Source: Agarophyton chilense
Taxonomy: Eukaryota; Rhodophyta; Florideophyceae; Gracilariales; Gracilariaceae
Direction of reading: 5' to 3'
DNA length: 64,000 bases
NCBI GenBank assembly: GCA_030374765.1
Contig: JARGXX010000138.1
Coordinates: 992,001-1,056,000 of the forward strand
Part shown: positions 1 to 12,850 of the stretch, piece by piece
Numbering within the stretch: position 1 is the stretch's first letter
Layout: every line of letters starts with the position of its first letter
The notes under the pieces: model-generated
What the model saw: only the letters and a program-made list of their open reading frames with translations
What the model was told of the DNA's origin: nothing
Databases searched by the model: none
Program-made: the position numbers and the translations under genes

Positions 1-2
1 CA

Positions 3-1793
3 AAGCCCAATAGGCCTTTCGTCCTGGACACAGATGCCTTTGATGTCCAAGTGGGTTGTGCACTGCTACAGGAACAGGAGTCACCGAAGGACTATCGACC
101 TATTGGGTACTGGACCAGAACGCTCACCAGCGCGCAGCGAAACTACAGTACGACCGAAAAGGAATGTCTAGCCATCGTATGGTCCGTACTGACACTACGC
201 CCGTACCTCGAGGGAACTAGGTTTACCATTGGGACAGACCACAATTCACTCCGCTGGCTACTCAATATGACCGATGCATCAAGTCGCCTCGCTCGGTGGC
301 GCCTCAAGCTGTCCGAATGTGACTACGAGATAACCTATGGGCCAGGCATCAACCACCAGGCAGCAGATGCCCTGTTACAAGTCATTACCGAGGGAACTGA
401 TGATACCCAATTGGACGACCTAATTCCCACCCCCTTTAAAGATGATGGACCTCAAAACTATACGGAAACAGATGACCTTATGGGTAAGGTGCAATCGGAG
501 GACCCTGAGGTAAAAGCGAACGAATTATACCTATTGGACTGGGAGACAGTACCGCCAAATTCGGCACCACCTCAGGTTAATGCGATAGCCCCGGAGGAAA
601 AAGTGCTCCTCCCCATAACTATTGAGGAACTCCTACAGGCGCAGGTCGAAGACGAATACTGCAAGGAAACAGCCAAATTGGTAGGAACCCCTGGATGCCT
701 ATACGACTACGACCGATTTGGACTACTATGTCGCCGCTCACCGCTGGATGACGCACTCCAACGGGTAATACCAACTTCGCTAAGGGCGCGATTCCTATAT
801 CTCGCCCATTTTCCCCGCTTGGCTGTTCATCTTGGAGACCAAAGAATGTACCAGACCCTAAGGAAGTTCTTCCATTGGCGACAAATGGCACAGGATCTAT
901 GGCAAACCGCACGGAACTATGCATCGTGCGCACAGATCCGAGGGTATCGCGCCAACCATCAGGCCAAATTGAAGCTCTTCCCCGCCGCTTGTCCGATGGA
1001 GTTTGTTGCAATGGGTATAATCGGGCCTTTGAATAATTCTTCCCATTGGAAACGGTTTGTTTTGGTTATAACCGATAGGTTTACCAAACTTACCCGCGCT
1101 CTACCCCTGGGAAAGACAACAGCCACGGATGTCGCGACGGCCTTCTTGTCCCACTGGGTATATCCATATGGCATGCCACTCTACCTCCTTACGGATAACG
1201 GCAGCCAGTTTGTATCCAAATTCTTCTCACACAATTGTGATACCTTAGGAATCAAACATGCGACCACCACGGCGTACCACCCGCAAACTAACGGGCAAGC
1301 CGAAAGTTTCAACTGCACCCTTCTGGACCGATTAGCGCACTACTTTTCGGAGCACCAATTGGACTGGGACGACTACGTTGCGCCCGTGGTTTATGTCTAC
1401 AACACGCAGGTACAAGCTTCCACAGGTACAACGCCTTTCGACTTAACGCTAACGAGAGCGCCGCCGCCGATAGCTGTTGACCTTCAGGAGTCTATCATAC
1501 CCCAGGAAATAACCGAAGGAATGAATCCTACCCAGGCGAAGCGCTACTCGCGCCGATGCGTCGACCGCATTATCCAATCGGCCAGAACTGTACTAACCAA
1601 AGCCCAACGGCACTACAAGATCAATTTCGACAAAGCCGTTTGGAACATACCGGCCTTTGGGAAAGGAGGCCTGGTTTACCTGGACCGGCCACCGAAGGAA
1701 AAAGAGGAACTCGAGGACACTACGCGGAAACTCTTACCCCGCTCAACGGGACCATACGAAGTCCTTAAGGCCAATGAACACACCATCACGTAG
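3..1793 (+). pseudogene. Element A pol: RNase H and integrase region
   Basis: The frame is open from the window edge. It begins inside the RNase H domain (VLDTDAF, then the TDHNSLRWLL block). An integrase follows, with a core containing LTDNGSQF and YHPQTNGQAESF and a downstream GPYEV motif typical of gypsy integrase C-termini. In the family these domains degrade the RNA template and insert the cDNA. The reverse transcriptase part lies off the window. This is a fossil copy; the closest relative in the window is the pol of element C (45274-48933), with clear but distant similarity. Confidence 0.9.
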
Positions 1794-2039
1794 CTAATTG
1801 ACGGCCTACAGGACACCATGTGTATTGACCGTGTGACACGAGCTCCCAGTTCCTCCGGACCACCAAATTCCCAGCCCCCTGGCCTAACGGAAGCACCACG
1901 ACCTCAGGTCGACGCTAAAGTCTCCACACCCCCGAAGGCAGTTCCCGAGGACTCGAATAGCCTCACGGACACGATTATCAATGCCAACTACTATGACCCA
2001 TCGCTCCCAGCCGACTCCGATGGCTTCGCCTTTCTGGAT

Positions 2040-2180
2040 CACACTCTCCTTCCGGAGGATGAACATCAACCGGAATATGTTTTTGAGCCCCTCATCTCCG
2101 TCCGTAGGGGAGAAGATGGAACTATGGGCTATTGCTTCCGTTGGTTCGGCTACACACCTGAGGAGAATACTTGGCAATAG
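2040..2180 (+). pseudogene. Element A chromodomain-like segment
   Basis: The translated segment reads EYVFEPLISVRR followed by YCFRWFGYTPEENTW, which fits the chromodomain pattern of an initial beta strand, then Y-x-VRW-x-G and a D/E-x-TWEP-like end. In chromoviruses this domain, placed after integrase, guides insertion towards particular chromatin. Elements B and C have the equivalent domain at about 13885-14070 and 49500-49698, both containing the [IV]RW-[HY]-G core. The sequence after it, to about 2480, is rich in Pro and Arg and has no recognisable domain. Confidence 0.65.
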
Positions 2181-2785
2181 TCTCAAACCATTCCGGCTAC
2201 TTTTATCGACCGCTACTGGCGCAGAATCGTGCGTACGGAGCGCAGCCTTCAGGAACAGACAAACATTGGTCCGGATAATCCCAAAACGCCTCCTAAACCG
2301 CCTCCTAACACGACAGTTCGCCGCAGCACGACGGTTCGTCGTAGCTCCCGCATCAGGGAACAAGGTCTGTCCTTCGGAGACACCTGAGAAAGACCCAAGA
2401 CGCTCTCAAGATTGAATGCCGTCCCGTGGAACGCACGTTTGAGTTACAAGAACGACGTTCAGAAATCACAAGGATTAATTTATTTGACTATCTAACAGAG
2501 GTATAACAGCCCTCAACAGGACCTCTAAGTTCGCGGAAGCACTAGGAACACCAACAGTACTCACTGGGGCGGCGCAGGAGCAGCTCCATCGCCCTCATGG
2601 GAACCTCCAGGAGCGAAATTGAGACTAGAGTCACCTGATGAGCCAACTTGACCACTAGGACCGGCCCTAGCGAGCCGAGCACACTTCTTCGGCGGAGTTT
2701 CACCTTAGGAACTATTGTCACCATCAGAAGCCTCCCGATCACTCAAATTTAGACCATACCGGGCATCCAAGTCGGCAGTATCCCT

Positions 2786-4690
2786 CTAGGACATCACCTG
2801 TGCATTCTGTTGCAGAAGATTGGCCATAGCGGTCTTTAGATCCTGACCCTGTTGGACAACTGTTGCGTAGCGCGCCGAGCGAGGCGCCCAGGAGCAAGCT
2901 TCCCTCAGGACCGTTGTAATGTCCATCAAGGCCGTAATACCGACGGTACGGTAGACATGACGGAGATCTGAAGCCGCAGCCGTGACTGAAGCGGGAAATT
3001 GTGGCAACGGAGAGGACGGGGCGATGTCGACGCCCCCAGTGGACGTCTGAACCAGTGAATCACCTACAGGACGTTCGGCTTCGACAGTAACCTCGCCAGG
3101 AGGGATGTCCACTTGGGCGACGGGCGGCCCATATGAGAGTACATCCTGAGGAGCAGGGCCCGGAGGAGCTGGAGGAGGGGAAGCAGTCGGCAACACCACG
3201 GCGGATTCGACTGGAGGATTAACGCAATCTACGAGTAGGTCGAAGGGGTATTCACCGAAAACTTCTCCATCTGACATACCAGCAGGAGCAAACGGCGTGG
3301 CTTCCACATCAGGCTCGAAGCACAGGGGATCGAAACTAATGGCCTTCGGATAATAGTCGGGCACATGAAGCCTCGAGATGTCCGATTTTTGATTCCTCAA
3401 AGGCTTGGCGGGATAGGCACGAGCGTCGTCCCGACCCTGCCGATGCAGCGGAATCGGTTTGAATGAGTCGATATCCCAGTCATACCGAAGGAACCTTGGA
3501 GTTTTGCCCCACTCCACCTCTAGTACATGATCCAAAAGGGGTTCGGTCTCCTCGACGCCGAACTGGGTCCCACGGACGATATACTGGATGCCCAGGTTCC
3601 TTAGGAAACGGATCATGATGTCTGGGAGTAGGATTAGGCGACCTCGAGGACCTGGTATGTTCTCATCGTACCATACCCTCCATTCCTCCGAACAGACATT
3701 ACCACGGATTCCGTACTTCGCGGTATCCAGAAAGGCCATAAGGGACATCACGCCGAACTCAACGAAGAGTACCTGCCAGGACAGCCACGACCTTCGGTCA
3801 TTGTCATCGCCCATGGGTTGGGACGAGTGGTACGCCACCATGGACGGCGTGGCAACCAAAAGGAGCGGCGAGACACGCCAATACATGGCCCATTGGATCT
3901 CATCCTCGTGGGAAAGCGAGAGGTACAACGGAAGGCGTTTGTCGGCGCTCATGTCTTGAAACTCCACTGGATGCCAACAAAAGAAGAACCCCAGGGATTG
4001 AGGCAGATGAACATCAGGCTCGTGCATCTCGTTCCAAGAGACCCGGTTGGACATCCAGAATAAGCGATTGTACGGTGGCCGGAAGCAAATAAGAGTCAAG
4101 AGGTTGTGACCAGCCGGAGGAAAGCGCACATGAGGTTAGATGAAACCCGTGTATAAATCCGAGAGGAGTTAGTTCACCCTGAACTGGTATTCGGCTTCAC
4201 TCTAGAAGCGGACGTATGACATGTCCACTTTGATGAGGGTGCAGCATCGCGTCGCCGAACGCGGATTCACAGGAAACTGCAACCATAGGTTATACCACGA
4301 AACGCTGCGCGCGTTCTTGTGGCCCCTCCGGAAATCGGGTATCTTGGCAAACCTTCGGGCGTAGAGATACATATGACAAAACCGCTGGTATTCTTCCACA
4401 GAGGGCGGGAGAATGGCATGACGCACTTCCCGCGGATTCCGTCCGATGGTATAATCATAGCGGTCTCCGGGACGTTCGTAAGCCACTTGATATCCCGAGG
4501 AGCTCCCCGCTTGGTAGTTCGAAGCCATGGTGCCATTGCCCACAAACTAGTCCGCCGGAAAGTGAATCGGACGACCGACAGAAGGGACAAAGTCCGGAGG
4601 GAGAACGGCATATCCGAAGGGCTTGTAAGGCGAGTCCGGCATCGCGCGCGATCAATGAAAAAGTACCACGATGGTAAGGCGAGGTGACAG
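2786..4690 (-). pseudogene. Element A opposite-strand accessory coding region
   Basis: The minus strand carries a 447-codon open frame (4129-2786) and a further coding-like stretch just upstream (4543-4202), lying between the chromodomain and the 3' LTR. The N-terminal and middle parts are rich in Trp, Tyr and Arg and look globular. A Pro/Ala-rich linker follows (PPPAPPGPAP), then a C-terminal helical block with LRHVYRTVGI. The same architecture, in the same place and orientation, occurs in elements B and C; the C-terminal blocks can be matched (MRLHLQFIGV in B, VRQGLVNAGI in C). I do not recognise a known domain. The function is unknown. It is a fossil with few breaks. Confidence 0.6.
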
Positions 4691-5040
4691 AATCGACCCT
4701 GACAGACTGACAGGCTTGAACAATGGTGGACGAAGCGCGGAGGGTCGCCAAAGGAAGAACGGAGTCTAAGGAAGAAGCCAATGGACCGCCTCGGCAAGGC
4801 GGCGCGAGGAAGACGCCGGCGATGCCCCTATGGCCAGCGCTCACGGCGCGAGGGAGTTTTAGTCCTTAGGCAAATTAATTGCCCTTCGGCGCCAATGGTC
4901 AGCTCACGCTTCCTCGCATCCCCGCAGGCGATGACGCGGCGATGTCCCGTCGCACCAAATGGTACCGGGAGCAACAAAGTGCTCGGGTCCCCTGGGTCAA
5001 GCATGAGTCATTTTAGACTTCGCCGTGACGGCCGAATCCT

Positions 5041-5400
5041 AAGGAGAGAGAAATGGAAGGGAGCGATGATAACGGTTGACCCTTGTAAGCTGCCGGGCCC
5101 TAAAGGATCTTGCAGATGACACGTGGACGGGTCGAACTCAGGTGGACTTATGTAGATTATTAAATTCTTTTAATTAGTTTAATAGATTATCATAGCAGTG
5201 CCAGGAAGATCTCAGCGCCTCGCCAGTACTATTTACTTGGCTCGAGTGACGCTTCTCCCTTAGAGTACGGTAGGCACCATTAGGATACTAAATAACCCCC
5301 TTTGGTATATTAGTTCCACCTTTTGGTATTCAAGCCATCGTTTTTTGTAGCTCCAACCTGTAGGAGTACGCAGTAAACGCCAGCCTATTGCACCAAGTAC
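5041..5400 (+). repeat. Element A purine tract and probable 3' LTR start
   Basis: A purine run, AAGGAGAGAGAAA, at 5041-5053 is followed directly by TG at 5054, the usual order of polypurine tract and LTR start. Element B has GGAGAGGGAGA before its LTR and element C has AAGGAGGGGAAGA. No matching 5' LTR is in the window and the 3' limit is not visible, so the extent is approximate. Confidence 0.4.
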
Positions 5401-5404
5401 TCTG

Positions 5405-5508
5405 GGAGTGCCGCCGTCAAGGATTTGAACCTTAGGACCCGCTATACCACGCTACCACTGGTCGAGACGCGTACGCCGACCCACCCGTCATTGCGTTACA
5501 GGCACTCC
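5405..5508 (-). other. tRNA-like relic with 8-bp terminal inverted repeat
   Basis: GGAGTGCC at 5405-5412 is repeated inverted at 5501-5508. On the minus strand the interior holds a T-arm-like hairpin (TAAGG, loop TTCAAAT, CCTTG, which also forms a good B box) and an A-box-like segment with AGTGGTAGCG. Spacing between the two boxes is too short for a normal anticodon arm, and the acceptor stem does not abut the T-stem. It could be a decayed tRNA gene or a tRNA-derived short element. No isotype can be assigned. Confidence 0.3.
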
Positions 5509-5519
5509 GAAAGCTCGTT

Positions 5520-6845
5520 GTCAATGTTTCATATTCTTCACCATACACACCGTCGTTAAACATTACTGAACGTCATATTGCCGTACTGATTGGACGGATC
5601 AGAGCTTGTCTGCAGAAAGGAAAAGTATCTCTCACATAATGGCCTGAAGCTGTGGCACATGTTACCGATGAAAAGAAAAGTGTAATACACAGTACCACAA
5701 GTAATGTTCCATATTCCCACCTTCTTAATTAGCGCGCTCGCTTTGTTCAATACCTACGTTCGTTTTGATGTCGCGCATTTGTTCTGCGCAATGACGAAAA
5801 TCTTCGAAAATGGAACCTCTTCATTCTGATGGCATTCAACATGGCCATATACAAGGAGGAATGTACAGAATCCTTAAACATTCTTGAACAGTAACCACCA
5901 AATACGTTCAACTCATTCAGTCTGAGTTCCCTGGCATAGTGGTCCCTTTACAAACTCAAGTCCTTACAATCACTAATCTCATGCTAAATATTGAATGCTA
6001 CATATCTTATGATGAAAGGAAGGAAGAATTTGTCAAGTCAGAATCTTATCCTATTTTTCATACCCGAACATCTATGGAGTCTGACAGTGCATCAATACGT
6101 TTTCATTCTTAGAAAAACTAACTCATTTTCTTGAAAAGGATTCGACATATAACCCTGACACTAGTAACTATTCATCAGATGATGAATCTCTTCCTGCATC
6201 TTTTGCCAATGTTCTATCTCATTTGGCATTTCTTGAGGCTATTATTACCACTGATAAACCTACAATTCGACAAGCACCGGCATCAAATGAGTCGAAATTC
6301 TACTTGAGGCTTTTCGTGAGGAGTTTGAGAAAATCTGTCCTTACCGAACGTATACCGATGCAGAACAGCATCAAGAACGTCTAATTAATTCTGGTATTAA
6401 AAATCGTCTCAAAAGATATCATAGTGATAGCTCCTTGAGCATCAAAACCCGATTAGTAGCTCGTGGAAACTTTCAGCTCCTCTCAGACAACTAAAATCTG
6501 TATGCGTCAGTGCTCGAGTTCGAAATCTTTCGTATCATGCTTTCCATCTCCGCTGTAAACGCTAAGATTGACAGAATACTAATGTCGAAGGGGGTTTTCT
6601 CCATGCGTCCATGCCACAGTATAACCCAGTGTGGATCACCCTCCACACAATTTCTGGAATTTCTGACCCTACATATTCATTCACGATCAAGGCAATGGAA
6701 TGGTCGTAGTTCTTGCGTACGTAGATGATCTCAGCATTTTTGGGCCTCGTGTTCTCAAATCATGTGCTAAAAAGAAACTGATTACACATTACGATGTCCC
6801 GGAATTTGGATTTAACGATCTTTATCTTGAAGTATCTATGAAGTG
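5520..6845 (+). mobile_element. Ty1/copia pol fragment (integrase end to reverse transcriptase)
   Basis: Plus-strand translation near 5530-5830 resembles the end of a copia integrase (a WPEAV block, then RSF-CRAFV). At 6300-6660 it resembles the copia reverse transcriptase entry (IKTRLVARGNFQ, then the YASV block). At about 6715 it shows the AYVDDLSIFG active-site region followed by KKKLITHYDVPEFG. No LTRs, gag or RNase H are seen. This is a truncated fossil with many breaks. Element B begins directly after it at about 6846. Confidence 0.75.
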
Positions 6846-6865
6846 GTGGGTTCACTGGATACAGT

Positions 6866-8730
6866 ATGTCACAGCCTGCCTCCACGTCAAGGAAGGGCTC
6901 CGCACGAGCAGCAGGGAGTACAGCACGTGTTGAACCGCGCTCGGGGATGTCCGCCCCGGAGGAATTAATTGCTGATCAAACTGATATTGAAGCTCGTGGA
7001 GCGCCCTCACTCGCCTCTAAACCTCAATTGGTCGCCCCTGCAGTACTACAACCAATGGTTGAAACACCGTCAGCGGTAAACCAAATCATTGAGTCGACTG
7101 AGTACCAAAACCTGGATTCGCGTTTGCACATTTCAAATATCACTCATATTTCTCTGTTACAAGAGGTTGCCGAACTCCGTCGTATTGTGGATGACGCCCA
7201 TGTTTGGGATGTCTGAGGAGAAATTTCGGTCTTTCGAAGAGATGTTAACTCCATTTTGAAATGTCTGGGTGTTCCAGGAACTTTTAAAAAAGAATAAGCA
7301 GACCACGTTGAAGACGTCCGCGCTAACACACAATGACTCCAAGGTCGTTTGGATACGCTTGAAGCAACAATTCGATTGGATGAAGAAGTTGCCGCCAAGA
7401 CGGAAGAAATCGCTAAGTCAGTTCATTTGATTGGATTCGAGAAGAAACGAAGTCGTCCTCATTCCAACAAAGAGGTACATTACAGTTCGGGTTCATCTAG
7501 TTCAGATTGAAACCGTCACTCTGCGAAATCAGCATCTCACTCTTCAGAAGAAGATCATTACCACCTAAATTCTCGGATGACACGTTCAAAGTCTACTCGC
7601 ACTACCCAAAGAGTTATTCGCTCCCGCGAGAAGGGTTACCATCACCTTGGATTGAAGCATCTGAAGCGGACGAATCCATTATACCGGAAGCTATTTTCGT
7701 AGCTTTATTATCGGCTGGACGATTCCTCGGCGAGTCGCACGCCCCAGGGCACTGGAAAGGTTAAGGAATGTGTCAAGAGAATAGGTCTCACACTGCGTTC
7801 GCAGGAATTCAATAATGAATATCCTATTTTAATACTTGACTTTCTTGCAGGATTCGTTCAAGAAGTTGACATCCCCCAAATGAGCGAGGCGCAAGCTTAC
7901 ATAGCTCTACCGTATTTCCTTAAAGGAATGGCCGTAGAGCAGTACGATTCAGTTCGAGGATCCTCAAGAGCCTGGGAAGGAGGAGTTACCTGTTGGCCAG
8001 AAGCCGTTCAATACCTTTTCAGGTCAAACGCCACTGGTACCGCGATTCAGGATGCAATCCTCGCTCTCCGCGTTACGAAACAGAAGCCTGGGGGAACCGA
8101 AACGGTCTGTTCAACTCCTTCGGATAAGGCGTTTCACCGATGGGGTAATGTGTATTCCGCGTCCGAGCGGTGTACAATGTTTGTTGATAGACTTAATCCA
8201 GCCATAAGAGCGCATGTTGCACGACGCCGTGAAGAAACAAGGAGGATATCCTACTTGGAACAGTTATAGTTCGACCAGGCTGAGGGAGATTCACTGCGTG
8301 CCCGACAACCTACTGGACGTCGTCCGTCCAAGGTACTTCAGGCCAAAGTGTCTTCATCGTCGCTTTCACTCTTGAACAGAGGACCCGTTGGAAAGAACCA
8401 CGATAACGTCCATTTCATTGGGAATGATAATTATTCGATGGCCACTACGGACTTTCCATCTACTTCTGTTGAAACCTATGAAGGTGATCCAGCCTTCTAT
8501 GGTGGCACAAGAGTTGCCGTAGCTCATCTAGCTCATGCGACAAACGCAATGCGTACAACCCGTCCCGGATGGAGGGACACACAACCACACCCACAGACGG
8601 ACGTGAATGTTCGCCCGCCGTTTATTGCGTTGAGTGCACCTATCTGTCATCTCTATTACCGCCTCGGTCACATGGCGCCACGTTGCATGTTGACCTTGAG
8701 GGAGATGCCGTCTGTTGTCACTCAGTACTA
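6866..8730 (+). pseudogene. Element B gag region
   Basis: It begins at an ATG (MSQPAST) placed like the gag start of element C (MSPITRG). Shared blocks include the LLQEV-x-LRR coiled-coil-like segment, the MSEAQAYIALPYFLKGMA block and a degenerate zinc-knuckle region (CHLYYRLGHMAPRC). In the family, gag forms the virus-like particle and binds RNA through the knuckle. Fossil, many breaks. Confidence 0.8.
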
Positions 8731-9179
8731 GTCTCTATAGCCTGCCGATCAAGCTCGAGTTCCGAAGTGGTCGTATCTTCGGGCCAAAGCTAATTTTGGT
8801 CCGTCGACAAGGGCCTACCGCTTCCGATAATCGAAACGTCGAACGCTGGTCAGCAGACCCAAAAGATCGTACCAAACAATGGGAATCCGTCAGTTTCCCC
8901 GGATGGAGATCGACCGCTTGTTGCCGAAGCTTCGAACCCGACAAACTAGACATGGGAGTCTCCCCTGATGGAAGGGCGTCTTCCAAGCTGAGCTTGAGGA
9001 CGCCAGAGTCGTCACCGCCTCACTCCCCAGTCGCAATCATTACAAGGAATATGGCTAAAACCGACGTTGACTCGGAACACATGGCTGTTCTAGGTCGTCC
9101 GTGGATACAGTTTAGGAATCCGCGTACTCCGGATAGAGTCCTTGTGATGGCCAAGCGTAACTATAAGGGGTATGAAGAC

Positions 9180-9555
9180 CTTGGCCTATCACACCAGTTC
9201 ATGGTTAGACAGTTATCTGTTTTGGATACAGGAGCCGCGCCAAACCTGATCAATGCTGATATCATACCGTCGACACTTCGGAACTATGTTTTCTATGGTC
9301 CAGGAATGGATATCGCCGACGCAAATAATAATCCGCTCCAGACGATTGAAAAAATATCTCTCGCAGTTCGATTGGGTACCTATTTAGTTCAGTTAGACTT
9401 TATAGTCTGCGACTCCATCGCTGCACCCGTGACATTGGGTTGTGATTTTTGTGATCGATTTATTGAAGCAATTTGTCCCAGAACCATAACCGTTGTGATG
9501 GATGACGGATCCACGACTCCTATCGTAAGGAAACCGCTGAAGCGGGCAACATAAA
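9180..9555 (+). pseudogene. Element B aspartic protease region
   Basis: A retropepsin-type core is visible: SVLDTGAAPNLI, then DIADANNNPL and the VTLGCDFCDRF end motif. The same three blocks are in element C at 44670-44920. In the family this enzyme cleaves the gag-pol polyprotein. Fossil. Confidence 0.8.
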
Positions 9556-9784
9556 AGAAAGTTCCGTTACCGGCAGGAATCTCCTGGCAAGGATCCCCGC
9601 TGAACGCGTCAAGGTCGCAAAATCGATTAAGGTGCCCCCAGAATCACAAGTATGGGTTACGATGACATCACAAAAACAGGGGCTACATATTGTGCAAACC
9701 TTGGTCTATTTAAATACCAAGCACCAACTCACTCTGGCAAATGGTCTGGTTCTATTCTAACCCGATACTTCTTTCAAGGATCTC

Positions 9785-12700
9785 GTGGCTAACTTCGGTA
9801 AAACCAATCAATGGTTAACGAAGAATCAAACACTGGGCTCAGTGCTCCCACATTCGAATGTTATTGTCCCGACGAAGATACCGGTTACCGATGTTCTCGG
9901 AGTCCTCGAACCTGAAGAGGGGGAGGAGAATGATGATGTTGAAACGGCACGTGTAGAGCCCGAGTTCCAATATTCGGATACACAATCGACACAACCGAAA
10001 GGATTGGAAACGAAGGCTTCGCTGCCTGGTACAGATGACTTTGATCTTATGAAAGAGTTGAAAAAGTTAGATCTGGAGTATGTCCCAGAAGCTCATCGTG
10101 AGAAGTTAAGAGAAATGTTGAAGGAATCTACCGCTATGTGGGATGGTTCACTTGGAACAATAGGAATCACGGAACACCGTATTTTCTTTCTTCTAAATAC
10201 TCGGCCGATCGCTCAGCACACTTACAGGGCTGGACCGAAGGCTCAGCAAGAAGAACAGTCTCAGGTTGAGAAGATGTTACGCGCAGGCGTTATAGAACCA
10301 ACTCAATCACCTTGGGCGTCACCTGTCGTCTTAGCTCCGAAAGCGGATGGATTGTGGCGAATTTGTATTGATTATCGATGCTTGAATGCAGTTACAGTGA
10401 AATATGTATACCCGATTCTTCGGATGGATGAATATATCGATCCGCTTGAAAACGCGACTGCGTTCACTGACCTTGATGCGAATTGGGGTTATTCCCAAGG
10501 TCCTGTTCGAAAAGAGGACCGAGATAAAACGGCTTTTGTCTGCCATTAAGGCTTGTATCGGTTCAACCGAATGCCGTTTAGCTTAACGAATGCCCCTGCA
10601 ACGTTTCAACGTGCGATAGATATCCAAGTAGCCCGCTTCAAGTGGAAAACTACTTTGGTATATTTGGACGATATCATCGTATTCTCCGACAACATGGACG
10701 AGGTCTCTCCCATGTTAAGAATGTCATGAAAACACTGAGCGACGCAGGAATCACATTAAATCTGAAGAAGTGTCAATTCTAAACCAATTCGGTCAAATAT
10801 CTTGGACATATAATCCGACCCGGACGGCTATCAATTGATGAAGTTCGAGTCAAGTCCTTGAAGGAAGCAAAATATCAGACGAATCAAACAGAACTCCGAT
10901 CATTTCTGGGCTTGTGTCATGTGTATCGCAGGTTTTTTCCGAACTTTGCTGATGTTGCAACTCCTCCAAAATGAGCTCTTTCGGAAAGGAAGACCAGCTG
11001 AACTGGAACCATTCGGAGATGCACAAGTGTCTGCCTTCAATTTCCTTGTGGAAGCTGTTACGTCTCCGCCGGTGTTAGCGCTTCCAACCTTGGGGCTTCC
11101 GTTTGAAGTTGATACGGACGCGAGCAAAGACCAAGTTGGTTGTGCACTATTTCAGACCTCTACAGAAGGTGAACGACATCCAATAGGATACTGTTCCCGC
11201 AATCTGAACTTCCATGAACATAATTACTCTGTCTCAGAGAAGGAGTGTCTTGCGGTCGTTTGGGCACTAGCGACGCTCCGACCATATCTAATGGGTAGGC
11301 ATTTCAAGGAATACACTGACCACTCAGCTCTCCGTTGGCTTATGGAAATAACCGAACCATCGGGACGCCTCATGCGTTGGCGCCTCCGATTGGCGGAGTT
11401 TGACTCCGATATTCTTTACAAGAAGGGTACTCTGAACACGCAAGCAGATGCGTTATCCCGCTTGGGAACCTCTGTGGAAACAGAACCCATTGATGATCTC
11501 GAGATCCCCTGCTTTGCGGTAGGAGAAGCTGACGGCAGCGCCAAAATAAAATCGGATGACGTGTGTGACGATATACCAGATGCCGAACCTTCGGAGCCCC
11601 TGACGGGTTCATTCGTACCAATAACTCCTGAAAAAATGATCCGAGAACAACAAATGGATCCTTTCTGTACACAGATCCGTTCTCGCCTCAATGGAGGAGC
11701 AACGATTCTCTTTTGGACAGATGACCAGGGATATCTGGCTCGAAATGTCGAATCTAACCCTCCAACTTGCGGTTCCTCATTCCTTACAGAAAAGGGTACT
11801 ACATGTTTCACACTAATCGAAGTTGAGTTCCCATCCCGGAGGAAGAAAATTGTACTTGACCCTAAGAAGGGATTTCTCCTGGCCTGCTATTGCTTTTGGC
11901 TGTTATGCAGTACGTCGTTCTTGCACGGAGTGAGCGAAAAATGACGTGAAGTTACGCAAACTCTCAAAGAAGTTGATGCTTTTTCTTGCACGAGCGCTTT
12001 TGGAATTCGGGGCTTTCGACCTTCTAGGTGAACTACTCAGGACTCCTCGAGGAAATCGATATCTGTTGGTGAGGACAGACCGCTTTTAAAAGCTCGTCAG
12101 GACATTACCGCTTCAACGGATTACATCTTATACTGTGACACAGGCCTTTGTAACTCACTGGATCTTCGTCTACGGTCCATACGTACATCTGATCTCAGAT
12201 AATGGCTCACAGTTTACGTCTAAGTTCTTTCAAGACGTGTGTCGAATACTCGAAATAACGAACCTGTTTACTACAACCTACCATCCGCAAACGAATGGTC
12301 AGGTAGAACGCTTTAACCATACATTTCTGAACGCGTTACGATCCCATGTTGCAGATCACCCCAAGCAATGGGATTTGTAAAGCGACGTAACAACGTATGC
12401 GTATAACACTCAGGTGCATCGGAATACTTCACTGTCACCATTTGAGTTGGTATTATCACGCACCCCGCCACTAGTGGCTATTCAGGCTCAACCGACGCTC
12501 TCCGCGTTCCCCTCACCGAAGTTATATCAAGAATCTTAGAAAGAATGGTTGAAGACAAAGGTCCCAATTGCCCAGAAAGCAATGGACAAGTCCTAAGCCG
12601 CTTATAAACGTAATTTCAATGATCGAATCCGCAAACCTTTACCTAAGATAGCGGTTAACGATTCCGTATTCGTAAGTAATGAATACTGCAATCCTGAAAA

Positions 12701-12850
12701 GGATAAACGGTACAAACTCTCACGGATTGCTGACGGACCTTACCGAGTCATCTCAATCGATGAGACCACAGTGGTATTGGAAGCTGACAAGCAGCACGAA
12801 CGGTTTTCTCTTGATAGAGTGACCAGAGCCCCACCCTTAACAGTGGAAGT
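9785..12850 (+). pseudogene. Element B reverse transcriptase, RNase H and integrase region
   Basis: Domains in order: RT entry (AGVIEPTQSPWASPVVL, then WRICIDYRCLNAVT), the LDDIIVFSD active-site segment (about 10660), RNase H (EVDTDASKDQVGCALF, about 11110; DHSALRWLM), integrase (LISDNGSQF, YHPQTNGQVERFNHT at about 12190-12310) and a GPY motif (ADGPYRVIS, about 12730). Order and motifs match the pol of element C. Fossil with many breaks. Confidence 0.85.

Larger units (their letters stand above)
1..5400 (+). mobile_element. Element A: Ty3/gypsy chromodomain retrotransposon, 3' half
   Basis: Fossil LTR retrotransposon cut by the left window edge. Parts in order: RNase H and integrase (3-1793), chromodomain-like segment (about 2040-2180), a long protein-coding region on the opposite strand (2786 to about 4690), a purine-rich tract (5041-5053) and a probable 3' LTR start at 5054. 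Gene order and domains match chromodomain-bearing Ty3/gypsy elements and parallel elements B and C in this window. It is broken, with about three breaks visible in the part present. Its sequence differs strongly from element C, so it belongs to another subfamily and looks old. The right end is uncertain: no clear LTR end is seen before the copia fragment that starts near 5520. Confidence 0.85.

Noticed and set aside
619-1174. Minus-strand frames inside the element A integrase
   Set aside because: The plus-strand integrase accounts for the sequence. The true opposite-strand region of element A is elsewhere (2786-4690).
5405-5508. Selenocysteine tRNA
   Set aside because: Considered because of the 8-bp terminal stem, but the T-stem does not adjoin it and no UCA anticodon or long variable arm was found.
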